Assembly: GCA_036322855.1 (NCBI GenBank)
Contig: AP027924.1
Location: 186,001-250,000, forward strand
DNA from: Improbicoccus pseudotrichonymphae
GTDB taxonomy: Bacteria; Bacillota; Clostridia; Oscillospirales; Acutalibacteraceae
DNA length: 64,000 nt
Direction of reading: 5' to 3'
Made by a program: the position numbers and the translations under genes. Each line of letters begins with the position of its first letter. The stretch's first letter is position 1. The notes under the pieces are model-generated. The model was not told the origin of the DNA. It saw nothing but the letters and a program-made list of their open reading frames with translations, and made no database searches. Of the stretch, positions 16,648 through 25,264 are shown in pieces.

Positions 16648-17689
16648 TCTTTTCACCTGTCTTTTTAGTTTTTTTAAATATTTGCTCATAAATTTGATTG
16701 GCAATTTTTTTCATCATGATGGGAGGAACGCTCATGCCACAAATGTAATTTACGTTGCCTTCACAAAAGTTAAAGTCTTGCGGGAAAGTCTGAATTATTT
16801 TAATATCTCTTTCACTTAAAGTTCCTGGCACATCAAATCTTAAAATCTTGTTTCCGGAAATGAGTGTTGGACAAACTTTGTTATTGTGAATAAATCTATT
16901 GTTAAATAGACTTTCTTTTCCGTTGAGTCTTAAATTTATGTCATCTAACCCCATATCTTTTGGGTTTCTTTGAAGCCAAAGTTCATAAATTTTAGTTTTT
17001 TTATTTACTGGTTTAAAATTTTTATCTTTAAATTCATCATAAACTATAGGCTTTTCATTGAATTTTAAATTTAATTTAGACAACTCTAAATCTTTTCTTT
17101 TAGCAATAAAAAAGACACGCTCTCGTGCCTGTGGAACTCCCATAAATTTGCTATTTAAGAGAAATATTTGAGGTTCATAATTTGCTTTTTTAAACGCTTT
17201 GATTATTTCATTTACATAGCCTTTTGATTTCCCTAATATTAAACCTTTTACGTTTTCTGCAACTACTACTTTAGACTTTAACTTTTGAGCTAAATTTATA
17301 AAATAAAAAAATAAATCATCTAATTTTTGAAGTTTTTGGCCTTCTTTAAATCTTTTCTTTTTATTCCAACATTCTTCTCTTTTTCCGGACATCGAGAAAA
17401 CAGAGCAAGGTGGACTGCCATCTAAAATGTCTAAATTATAAAGTTCATCAGGGAGCTTCATGTTAATCATTTCACGAATGTCACAATTGAAATTATGTTT
17501 AGGATGATGATTCTTTACATAAATACTATTAATCTTTTTATCTATTTCGTTGTTACCAATAACTTCAAAACCCGCAAGCTTGTAGCCCATACTAGAGCCT
17601 CCACTGCAGGAAAAACAAGAAAAAACCTTAAGATTATTTGGTTTTATATCTTTTAAATCAGATAAATTCCAAATGTACTCTTTTGACAT
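16640..17689 (-). CDS. DNA cytosine-5 methyltransferase
   Basis: The 349-aa protein shows the C5-methylase motifs in order: motif I VFSCFSCSGGSSMGY, motif IV with the catalytic Cys in DGSPPCSVFSMSG, motif VI VVAENVKG, motif VIII QARERVFFI and a late motif X-like GMSVPPIMMKKIANQI. No cognate restriction enzyme is adjacent, so it is a phage orphan methylase, probably shielding phage DNA. It lies directly upstream of terS and next to the ParB-like gene, a common phage pairing. Confidence 0.92.
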   Translation of the reverse strand: MSKEYIWNLSDLKDIKPNNLKVFSCFSCSGGSSMGYKLAGFEVIGNNEIDKKINSIYVKNHHPKHNFNCDIREMINMKLPDELYNLDILDGSPPCSVFSMSGKREECWNKKKRFKEGQKLQKLDDLFFYFINLAQKLKSKVVVAENVKGLILGKSKGYVNEIIKAFKKANYEPQIFLLNSKFMGVPQARERVFFIAKRKDLELSKLNLKFNEKPIVYDEFKDKNFKPVNKKTKIYELWLQRNPKDMGLDDINLRLNGKESLFNNRFIHNNKVCPTLISGNKILRFDVPGTLSERDIKIIQTFPQDFNFCEGNVNYICGMSVPPIMMKKIANQIYEQIFKKTKKTGEKIE

Positions 17690-17765
17690 TATTTACACAC
17701 TTTTTAATTTTTTATTCTTTACTTCTTATTCACTTTTTAATTTTTAGATTTTAAGTATTTAATTT

Positions 17766-18263
17766 TTAATTATTCCACCTAAATTTACATCTAGGACACT
17801 CATTTTCAAAAGCTTCATCATTAAATTCTTCTGTATCTATTTCTTTTGAATTGTTCTTTGAATTATTTTTAGATTCATCATCAAAATCAATATTCAGATC
17901 AAAATCAAAATCAAACTCGTTCATATCTATACTTTTAATATTTTCAATCTCAATGGTAAGTTTATCCAAATCAAACCCGGTGTTCATAGTTAATTTGTTA
18001 TGAACCAACGAATATGCTCTCTTTTGTTCTTCATTTAAATGACAAAGCTTTATGACATCAACTTCCTCAAAACCCAATTCTTTTAAAGCTAAATATCTTC
18101 CATGGCCTTCGATTATCACATTATTTTCATCAATTGCAATCGGATCATTATTTCCAAATTCTTGAATTGATTTTTTAATTTGATCAATTTGAGCTGGAGT
18201 ATGAATCTTTGCATTATTTTCATAAATTTTTATTTGTTCTATTGCCATTTTTTCTATTTGCAT
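17766..18263 (-). CDS. ParB/Srx-type nuclease-domain protein
   Basis: The 165-aa protein has the ParB N-terminal domain pattern: IEQIKIYENNAKIH, then IKKSIQEFGNNDPIAI, then the GHGRYLALKELGFEEVDVI core. An acidic low-complexity stretch of Asp, Phe and Asn follows, and the C-terminus ends with a CPRCKFRW half zinc knuckle. ATG at 18263 has AGAGGT seven bases upstream; a longer in-frame start has none. Such proteins commonly sit with phage methylases near terminases. The biochemical role is not certain. Confidence 0.82.
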   Translation of the reverse strand: MQIEKMAIEQIKIYENNAKIHTPAQIDQIKKSIQEFGNNDPIAIDENNVIIEGHGRYLALKELGFEEVDVIKLCHLNEEQKRAYSLVHNKLTMNTGFDLDKLTIEIENIKSIDMNEFDFDFDLNIDFDDESKNNSKNNSKEIDTEEFNDEAFENECPRCKFRWNN

Positions 18264-18426
18264 AATTCTACCTCTAATCCAATAACTAATTAATTCAATA
18301 ACCAATAACCAATAATAACTGTCAAAATTATCAATTAATTTTAGATATAAAATCCAGCTAGACAGCCAATTACACGTAAATATTTTCCAAAAAACTCAGG
18401 GAAAATTTTTGTGTGTGTAAATGAGA

Positions 18427-18480
18427 GGGGGCGGTGGGTGTGGGGCTTTCGTTAGAATTTGGGGTTGAAAGGTTGGGGGG
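18427..18480 (+). other. G-rich patch, candidate cos region or G-quadruplex
   Basis: Within a region of extreme A/T content, the plus strand carries G5, G2, G3, G4, G4 and G6 runs in 54 bases, after a GTGTGTGTAAATGAGAG lead. It lies in the 295-base gap between the toxin array and the ParB-methylase-TerS block. Firmicute cos-type phages carry their GC-rich cos sites close to HNH and terminase genes. The cos reading is inference from position and composition. Confidence 0.45.
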
Positions 18481-18558
18481 ATAACGTAACAAGATTGAAG
18501 TATTTTTTTGATTTATTTTTATATAAATTATCTAGTAATTAGAAGTAACAGTAGCTAT

Positions 18559-19113
18559 TTAATCACGTCTCATATAATTGCCTTGATACGGTTTACCAGC
18601 ATTTTGAGGATCAGCATTGTAACTTTTAATGTACTGAAAACAAGAATCGTAATAAGGCGTAAAAGCGTTACGCAATTCTTTACGAACCAATTGCATAAGC
18701 ACTGGACTATGCCAATTCCAGAAGTTTTTAGTTTGCCAATTATCTGCTTTGTATACGTTTACTATAATATCTATACCTTGATATTCCATATGTACTGGCA
18801 TCAAAATATCTTCACCTGAAGAATTTTTATATCCCATAAAAACATAATGCCATACATAATCTGCTGGCATTAAATTAAGTTTACATTCTTCATTTGCTTT
18901 CTTATAATCCGCTTCATGATCTCCAGTTAATATAATTGAAGTCTGGCAAACGTTACCATCATTCACATATATGTTTTGCTTATGAAATAACGGAGAATAA
19001 GCATAGTTTCCAAAATCATAAGAGATTTCTCCCGTATAGATCGAAGAAGCTAATGGGAAACATGGGGAAGGGGAACTGATATTTTCTGAATTTATTTTGT
19101 TGTTATTAAACAT
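18559..19113 (-). CDS. degenerate WHH-type nuclease homologue
   Basis: The 184-aa product aligns with the three proteins encoded upstream. It shares an N-terminal Phe/Tyr/Gly-rich region, a DYKKANEE segment matching GDYxRANxEL, the ADYVWHYVFMG block and LMQLVRKELRNAFTPYYDS. In WHH-family HNH/Endo VII nucleases the last block reads HDA-x(3)-H. Here both His are replaced (R and Y), so catalysis is probably lost. It has no signal peptide. It lies last in the array, downstream of the immunity gene, and may be a decayed toxin or a decoy. Confidence 0.7.
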   Translation of the reverse strand: MFNNNKINSENISSPSPCFPLASSIYTGEISYDFGNYAYSPLFHKQNIYVNDGNVCQTSIILTGDHEADYKKANEECKLNLMPADYVWHYVFMGYKNSSGEDILMPVHMEYQGIDIIVNVYKADNWQTKNFWNWHSPVLMQLVRKELRNAFTPYYDSCFQYIKSYNADPQNAGKPYQGNYMRRD

Positions 19114-19129
19114 TTTTACTCCTTGAATT

Positions 19130-19717
19130 TTAATTAATTAAACAAAATTTGGTATGATATTTATTTTCAAAACTATAATACCAAATACAATTTTTATCTA
19201 TGTAAAACAATCCATCTTCACTACTTTCATATGCAAATGGAATTGCTGTTTTACTTGGTGGGCAAATATACATATTAGATATTTTTTTGGTTGAATGGTG
19301 TAAAATCAAAAATTCAATACCACCGATTCGTTCATCATCATTGGTCTTGTAAATTTCTATTAATTTATTTATACTCATTTTTTTATTTTTCGAGAGTGGC
19401 ATTACATCGTTTACATATATTTTTTTTATATCTTCATTTTCGCTTTTAAATATTAAATCTCTGATATTAATTTTATGTGTGTACATGTCTTTCGCTAATT
19501 TAGGAAATTTTATATTCCATTTTTTTTCAAATTCCGAAATTTCTTTTTCACTATATTTTTTGATTTTTACAAACTTCGGTATTCTAAAATCACTCTTTAT
19601 TTTACACGATATTTTATTTTCTAAATTACCTGATGCAAATATTTTGTTAAAACTTATGGCTAATATTGGAATTAAAAGACAATAAAATACTATTCTTTTG
19701 AATGAAATGTTTAACAT
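19130..19717 (-). CDS. SMI1/KNR4-family immunity protein with N-terminal membrane segment
   Basis: The 195-aa protein has a hydrophobic N-terminal segment (residues 8-28) and then the SMI1/KNR4 core: YSEKEISEFEKKWNIKFPK is the typical opening helix, followed by ISNMYICPPS and GLFYIDKN strands. SMI1-type proteins are the most common immunity partners of HNH/Endo VII-fold toxins in polymorphic toxin loci. Its location between toxin homologues fits this. The membrane anchor is unusual for a partner of a cytoplasmic nuclease and may indicate action outside the membrane. Confidence 0.75.
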   Translation of the reverse strand: MLNISFKRIVFYCLLIPILAISFNKIFASGNLENKISCKIKSDFRIPKFVKIKKYSEKEISEFEKKWNIKFPKLAKDMYTHKINIRDLIFKSENEDIKKIYVNDVMPLSKNKKMSINKLIEIYKTNDDERIGGIEFLILHHSTKKISNMYICPPSKTAIPFAYESSEDGLFYIDKNCIWYYSFENKYHTKFCLIN

Positions 19718-19726
19718 TTTAAATCA

Positions 19727-20488
19727 CTAATCTCCGTATTTAAGTGGCTGATCACCCATTATCTGTTCTAATTGATATTCCCATACATCAATAGAATCAT
19801 AATGAGGCAATGTAGCATCATGAATTTCTTTTTCAACAAGTTGTAATAAAACTGGTTGTGTAAAAGTCTCGCCAAAACTATATGAATTAACTGGATATTG
19901 TAAAAAGTCTGCAGTCATATTCCATCCAATTGAATTGCTATTATTTGTTATTTGATAAGGCAAATTAACTGAAAAATTGTTATATAATTGAGGAGGAGGA
20001 TAACCACACATAAGAACATAATGCCACACGTATCCTGTTGGAGGGTTATCAAACCAACGTTCTTGAAAAAATATATCGCAATCTATGGGTACGGATTCAC
20101 TTCCCACGATATATCCAGAATTTTGCATTAACATATTAAGTTCGGAATTTGCTCGAAAATAATCTCCATTATTACCATGACGTTTGCCAGACATATATAT
20201 CCAGACTTGACCATAATATGTATTATCATTGGTATATGTATTAACAATATTACCTTTCCATGAAAATAACCTTTCGTCATTAAAAATAGGTGAAACTATC
20301 GGCAAAAAACAATTATAGTCAGAAATTGGATAAAGATCGAAATCTATAGTATTACTGAACGGTGTGTCTTTTACTTTTTTATTTGCATTTAAAGTTTTTA
20401 CTAATCTGTATTTTCTATTGTCATTTGTTGATTTATAGCTTAACATGTTTTTAAATTTTTTGTCATTAAAATTAAAAAAATTATTCAT
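19727..20488 (-). CDS. WHH-type HNH/Endo VII nuclease-toxin homologue
   Basis: The 253-aa protein shares with its neighbours an SWKGN and GQVWIYMSGKRHGNNGDYFRANSEL-like central domain and the C-terminal nuclease-like block PTGYVWHYVLM followed by LLQLVEKEIHDATLPHYDS. The pattern W-H-Y, then QLV, then HDA-x(3)-H matches the WHH family except that the second His of WHH is Tyr. It has no signal peptide, LXG or other export domain. A nine-base gap separates it from the SMI1 gene, which suggests one operon. Toxic activity is inferred from the family. Confidence 0.75.
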   Translation of the reverse strand: MNNFFNFNDKKFKNMLSYKSTNDNRKYRLVKTLNANKKVKDTPFSNTIDFDLYPISDYNCFLPIVSPIFNDERLFSWKGNIVNTYTNDNTYYGQVWIYMSGKRHGNNGDYFRANSELNMLMQNSGYIVGSESVPIDCDIFFQERWFDNPPTGYVWHYVLMCGYPPPQLYNNFSVNLPYQITNNSNSIGWNMTADFLQYPVNSYSFGETFTQPVLLQLVEKEIHDATLPHYDSIDVWEYQLEQIMGDQPLKYGD

Positions 20489-20499
20489 CGTTTAACCTC

Positions 20500-21129
20500 T
20501 TAAACATTTTGATCTATATACCAATTAGGAAAAGAACCAGAAATATTTGTATTTTTTATTTGCCAAATTATATCACAATGTGGCATTGTAGCATCGTGAA
20601 TTTCTTTTTTGACAAGCTGCATAATTGCGAGTACCTGACCGTTTTGTAAAAAACTTCCGGATGAATAATGCCATACATATCCAGTTGGAGGTCTATCCCC
20701 CCAACGATCTTTAAAATTAACATCGTCTTCTACTGGATAAGGATTTGGTATCGATTCTTTTGTAGAATTGTCCGTTACACCGTTAAATATTCCATATTTT
20801 TGAATACCGTCTTGTTGTTGAATTAATGCAATTTCATGGTTTGCTCTTTGATAATCGCCTTCCATTGTTACGTTGCCATCTTCGTCATAGGCATTATAAT
20901 ATCTTCCGGTTAAAATCATTCCTTCAAAATGTGTTTGGTCTAATATTCCTATTTGGCCGTAGCGTATAACGCCAGCATTATCAATCCATTTATATAGTGT
21001 ATTTCCGTAAAATAATGGTGTTGAATTATAATATCTACCGGAATGAGAAAATCTAACGATGTCACCATATTCATCAAATGAAAATTCTGCTAATAAATTT
21101 TTAGGATACTCAAATTCTCGATTTATCAT
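20500..21129 (-). CDS. WHH-type HNH/Endo VII nuclease-toxin homologue
   Basis: The 209-aa protein has the same layout as its downstream neighbour: an N-terminal Tyr-rich domain (LYKWIDNAGVIRYGQIGI), an EGDYQRANHEIALI segment, and PTGYVWHYSSG followed by IMQLVKKEIHDATMPHCDI. The WHY motif and the HDA-x(3)-H pair are kept. It differs strongly in the N-terminal loop region, as expected for paralogues that diversify. It lies in a tight run with neighbours on both sides. Confidence 0.75.
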   Translation of the reverse strand: MINREFEYPKNLLAEFSFDEYGDIVRFSHSGRYYNSTPLFYGNTLYKWIDNAGVIRYGQIGILDQTHFEGMILTGRYYNAYDEDGNVTMEGDYQRANHEIALIQQQDGIQKYGIFNGVTDNSTKESIPNPYPVEDDVNFKDRWGDRPPTGYVWHYSSGSFLQNGQVLAIMQLVKKEIHDATMPHCDIIWQIKNTNISGSFPNWYIDQNV

Positions 21130-21160
21130 TTATTTTATTCTCCGTATTTAATTCTTTATT

Positions 21161-21912
21161 TTAGCTTCCATACTTTGTTCCGCTTATTTTTTCATATTGA
21201 TAAACGGATCCATTGTGTTCTTTTGATCTGTTGTGATCGGGTATATTTACAAGTTGCATAATTGAAAAATTATTTTGCGGTTGATTTACTGGATCATAAT
21301 TATAAAGTATGTTGCCCTGATTGTTTAAACTTTGCCAGCTACTTGCATCATATTGAATACCTCCTAAAAGATTAGGCTTTTGAGGTGGAATGGCCGTAGG
21401 GGTTGGTAATACATTGTATTGATAAAAATTAGGAGGATAATTTGGAATATTGCCAGGATTTGGAATAAGATTATTATCGGCCATAAAAACATGATGCCAT
21501 ACATATCCAGGAGGTGCTTTATCTTTATAACTTGCCAAAAAGAGCCAATTGCCGGATTAAATCCTAATCCTCTCACGCGTCGTACTCCGGTCATATTCAT
21601 AATATTTTGTAATTCATTATTAGCACGATAATAATCACCTGTAGTATTATTACGTAGTCCTTGTCCTGTTCTTTTGCCTGATAATTGTATACAAACCGTA
21701 GCGTAAAATGTTTGACCGTGAAAATTACCCACGCCTATCCAAGAATACAATGATCTGATATTGAAATACGGACAATAATCAGATTTTTCAGTATAAATAT
21801 TTTGAGCTAAATTTCCATATGGGTTCGGCCATCCCAATCCTTCACTATTGGTTTTAAAATTTTTTTCGTTATCACATATTGCCTTATTTTTAAAATTTGA
21901 AAAAATATTCAT
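21161..21912 (-). pseudogene. WHH-type nuclease-toxin homologue with a homopolymer frameshift
   Basis: The N-terminal frame starts at 21912 (GGAG upstream) and runs through SWIGVGNFHGQTFYATV and GDYYRANNELQNIM. The nuclease half continues in another frame with APPGYVWHHVFM, MQLVNIPDHNRSKEHNG and a Gly/Ser end. It is the only copy with the full WHH motif. The frames meet at a run of five T (five A on plus at 21537-21541); one extra T would join them as GSFLASYKDKAPPGY. This could be decay, phase variation, transcriptional slippage or a sequencing error. Confidence 0.75.
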
Positions 21913-21997
21913 TTTTTCTCCATTGTTTTTAATTAATACAAAATTAAGTTTATTTTTTATTAACATAAGAATAGCATTTTAAAATTTGTATATCTTA

Positions 21998-22378
21998 CTA
22001 ATCATTTTGTTCTTGAATTATCTTTCTAACTTCATTAAAATCTATTTCACCACTTTCACAAAGCTTGTGATGAAAAGTACATACAGTCAATAAATTATTT
22101 GAATCTAAATTAAGCTCATAATTACCATTAATTGGAACATTATGATGAACTTGTAAATTTTCGTAATTGTATTGTCTATATGTGTTGTATAAGTTTCTGA
22201 TACATATTTGGCAAAGATAATTATCTCTTGTTTTTATTTCTTCACGTTTCTTTTGCCACTTTAAAGTATTTCTAAATTTAGAAGCTTTTGTATTTTTGTT
22301 TTCAACCTTACTTGGCTTATTTTTACAAATATAACCTTCTTTATGAGATTGATAGCAATACTTGCAAGATTTTTCCAT
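21998..22378 (-). CDS. phage HNH endonuclease
   Basis: The 126-aa protein has two Cys pairs of an HNH zinc site (CKYC near the N-terminus and CQIC near residue 56) and the core VHHNVPI, LDSNNLLTVCTFHHKLCE. It is the usual small HNH nuclease encoded next to terminases in cos-type phages, where it helps the terminase cut cos. Here the toxin array, the ParB-like gene and the methylase separate it from terS. Confidence 0.9.
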   Translation of the reverse strand: MEKSCKYCYQSHKEGYICKNKPSKVENKNTKASKFRNTLKWQKKREEIKTRDNYLCQICIRNLYNTYRQYNYENLQVHHNVPINGNYELNLDSNNLLTVCTFHHKLCESGEIDFNEVRKIIQEQND

Positions 22379-22569
22379 ATGAACAACCCCTCTGGCTTAT
22401 AATTGTGCATAAAAAAATCCGGCAAATACTTGCTGGAATAATAATTATTATTTCGAAAAAACATTGGACAAAGCAGAACTTTTAAGAAGTAACTTTGAAA
22501 ATATAATTTATTTTATTATACCTTCACATTTTAATAATAGCATACACAATAACTAGAATCATATGGAAT

Positions 22570-23004
22570 TTACTGGAAAGTTTTAAATTTTCGGAAATGA
22601 GATAAAAATCTTAAAGCTTTTAAATGAAGTTTAAAAACATTACTTATCTCAAAATTCATATTATTGGCAATATTATCCCAACTTTTATAGCATAAATATC
22701 TAAGCTCTAAAATAATTTGAAACTCTTTATTTTCAATAGATTTAATAAAGTGTATTGCTTCTTCTTTGGTTTTTACTAGATCTTTTAAATCATCAGAAAT
22801 TTCTGCTTCTAAATCAACTAATTTACTGATTGTTTCTTCCATAACACGAGGATTCATTGCAGGGTTCTTGGGCATATCACTGAAAACAGAATTTACTTTT
22901 TCTGCTAAGATTTTTAATGTTTTGATTTGTTCTAACTTGCTATCTATGCGTTTTTCTATCTTATAAGATTGATTTAAGAATTCTTTTACTTCTTTTATTG
23001 ACAT
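22570..23004 (-). CDS. DUF1492-type late transcription regulator
   Basis: The 144-aa helical protein matches the DUF1492/ArpU-like group of phage proteins with a sigma-70 region 4-like end. A coiled N-terminal half is followed by ILELRYLCYKSWDNIANNM, the typical region before the recognition helix, and NVFKLHLKALRFL. These proteins turn on late genes. Its position between replication and packaging genes agrees. A good SD (GGAGGC) precedes the ATG. Confidence 0.8.
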   Translation of the reverse strand: MSIKEVKEFLNQSYKIEKRIDSKLEQIKTLKILAEKVNSVFSDMPKNPAMNPRVMEETISKLVDLEAEISDDLKDLVKTKEEAIHFIKSIENKEFQIILELRYLCYKSWDNIANNMNFEISNVFKLHLKALRFLSHFRKFKTFQ

Positions 23005-23167
23005 ATGGTTGCCTCCTAAAATTTAGATAAAATAAAATTAGTTAGATTATTTATAAATATAAAATAAAAACTTTGCAGTTAATGGCAAAGTTAATTATTA
23101 AACTTAAAACAAATAAAAATATCACCTAAATTAATAAGTGATATTTTTTATTAACTTTTGTAAGCGT

Positions 23168-24091
23168 TTACCGTAATTCTTCTATTTGTTGGATTGAGAG
23201 GCCGGTATCATCTGCAATATCCTCAATCTTATAGTTTCTTCTGAGCATTTTTTTAGCTATCTCAACTGACTTTTGAATCGCCATTTCTGCTCTGCCTATC
23301 GCGATACCTTCTGCTCTGCCTTTCCTTAGCGAATCTATTCTATCGCTAACAGCATCCTGCTTTTTCTTTTTTTCCTGAAATATTCTATCTCTAATCATTT
23401 CATCTTTACTTATTGTCAACAAAGTACTGGCGGCCATTCTAACACCTCTTTCTTTCTTTATAATTTTATTTATTAAATCTCTATTTTTTATATCCTCTCC
23501 ATATTTGAAAAATATTGCCCAAGCTTCTTTGTCATTCATTAGATCTGGATCTTTTTTTAATATCTTTTTTAATTTGGAGAGTTCAATAGTGATTGGGAAG
23601 GTTTTACCTTTGTAGCTAACTTTATTTATTTTATCATAATATTCAAACTTGTGGAAGAATTCATCATCTTCTGAGATTACTGTCTCATTTGCTACGATTG
23701 TTATTTGATATGTGTTTTTAACTTCCGAATAACCTTTGCCTTTTAGTGGCTGCCCTGCGTGAAGTTTACAAAGATAGAGCTCAGATCTTACGAGTTCATT
23801 GTCTCCGGGATGAAGTTGCATCTCTATGTTGGCTCTTTCGTTATCATCAAATTTGCAACGTATATCGAATCTTAAAGCTTTATCCTTTTCGTTTTCAATT
23901 GGCGGTTCATTGGGCATTAATTTAACTTCGGTTACTTTTTTATCTAAAAAAGTGGATATAAAATCCATTAACGCTATTTTAGCTTCCGGTGTTTCCATTG
24001 TAAAGATTGATTTAAAAGTTCCGTCATAGCGAGGACTTAAGATATCATCTTCTTTTGAAAGCTGTATAACGCAGTCTTTGTTATTATCCAA
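23168..24091 (-). CDS. Rpn-family recombination-promoting nuclease / PD-(D/E)XK transposase-like protein
   Basis: The 307-aa protein begins with LSPRYDGTFKSIFT, the usual opening of the PDDEXK_2/Rpn family. The nuclease core is FDIRCKFDDNERANIEMQ, with the Asp and the ExQ pair. The C-terminus holds a KK-rich linker, RAEGIAIGRAE repeats and a small helix-turn-helix-like end (IEDIADDTGLSIQQIEELR), all family-typical. It starts with TTG eight bases after a perfect AGGAGG. This mobile family is not a standard phage gene, so it may be an insertion between the ligase and late regulator. Confidence 0.88.
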   Translation of the reverse strand: MDNNKDCVIQLSKEDDILSPRYDGTFKSIFTMETPEAKIALMDFISTFLDKKVTEVKLMPNEPPIENEKDKALRFDIRCKFDDNERANIEMQLHPGDNELVRSELYLCKLHAGQPLKGKGYSEVKNTYQITIVANETVISEDDEFFHKFEYYDKINKVSYKGKTFPITIELSKLKKILKKDPDLMNDKEAWAIFFKYGEDIKNRDLINKIIKKERGVRMAASTLLTISKDEMIRDRIFQEKKKKQDAVSDRIDSLRKGRAEGIAIGRAEMAIQKSVEIAKKMLRRNYKIEDIADDTGLSIQQIEELR

Positions 24092-24187
24092 ATTTAAAAC
24101 CTCCTAATTAATATAACTTATATCTAAGTTACAGTTACATTATAACATAAAAACAGTTCTAAAGTAAAGTGAATGTTTATTGGCAAA

Positions 24188-25078
24188 CTAGCTGTAACTA
24201 ACTGCCTTGCCAAGCTCTCTGAGTCTTATGAAAGTTGGGAATTGAAGGCTTTCTTTGTTATATTTTTTGTTTTCACTTTCTGTGAAATACTTAACTTCAA
24301 TGACTCTGCCTTCAAGGTTTTCTTTTTGTTTCCAGAAGGTTACTCGTTCTTCGTTTGTGAAGCCAGTTCCTACTTTTAGTTTATTGCCTTTGTAGTTTGT
24401 TATGAATGCACCAAGCATGCCCTTTATTTTGCCAGTGCCTTCTTCTAGTTTTGTTATTTCTAGATCTACTGTATGAAATTTCTTTATCTTTAGAATTCCA
24501 GTATTTCTGTTGCATTTATATTCGGTGTTTCTATTTAGGATTAAACCTTCCTTATCTGCTGTTTCCATTAGTTTTAGATATTCGTTTATTTTATTTTGAT
24601 CCGTTCCTGAATAGAGAATTGGTATCATCTCTAGTGGCCAGAAAAGGTCTAATTTATTAAGATTTTCTAGTCTTTCTCTATATTTTTGATTACTTTTGCC
24701 TGACTCGAATTCTTTTATTGGTAGCATATCGAAAATTATAAAATTGATCTCTGTTTTAAATTCTTCATTTGAATTTATGATACCTGTGCCTATTCTGAAA
24801 TTTTCATTGTCCGGTAGATTCTCTAGATTTTCTCTGACAAGTTCACCATCGAACACCATATTTGGTAAATTTAGATCATCAATTGCATCTAAAATATGAT
24901 CAAGTCCACTAATTTCTTTGCCTTGGCGGCTATAGATTTTGCCTTTGTAATAAGTTCCACGTACACCATTAATTTTTTCTGATAGACTAAACCATTCGTT
25001 CTCTTTTAATTTCTTTTTCTCGAATTTATGAGCTAGTTGCACTTTCCAGTTATTAGTTTTTATCGTTTTATTTACCAT
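24188..25078 (-). CDS. ATP-dependent DNA ligase (phage type)
   Basis: The 296-aa protein has the nucleotidyltransferase motifs of ATP-dependent ligases: motif I SEKINGVRG with the adenylated Lys, motif III NFIIFDMLP, motif IV ADKEGLILN and motif V LKIKKFHTVDLEI. A short OB-fold domain follows, with KGMLGAFITNYKGN and ending RLRELGKA. It is of the small, two-domain phage size. It seals nicks during phage replication. A clear AGGAGGAG site precedes the ATG. Confidence 0.92.
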   Translation of the reverse strand: MVNKTIKTNNWKVQLAHKFEKKKLKENEWFSLSEKINGVRGTYYKGKIYSRQGKEISGLDHILDAIDDLNLPNMVFDGELVRENLENLPDNENFRIGTGIINSNEEFKTEINFIIFDMLPIKEFESGKSNQKYRERLENLNKLDLFWPLEMIPILYSGTDQNKINEYLKLMETADKEGLILNRNTEYKCNRNTGILKIKKFHTVDLEITKLEEGTGKIKGMLGAFITNYKGNKLKVGTGFTNEERVTFWKQKENLEGRVIEVKYFTESENKKYNKESLQFPTFIRLRELGKAVSYS

Positions 25079-25264
25079 AATTTCTCCTCCTAAAACTTAG
25101 TGTTTAATTTAAGTTTAATATTATTTTAACATCTTTTTAAATCAATGTAAATTGACGAAACTCACGATCTTTTTATCTTTGTTCTGTGAACTTATTCTGT
25201 AAATTTATGACGAATTAATGAAATTAATTGAATCAAAGGCAAAAGATTTAATGTCAAACAAAAA

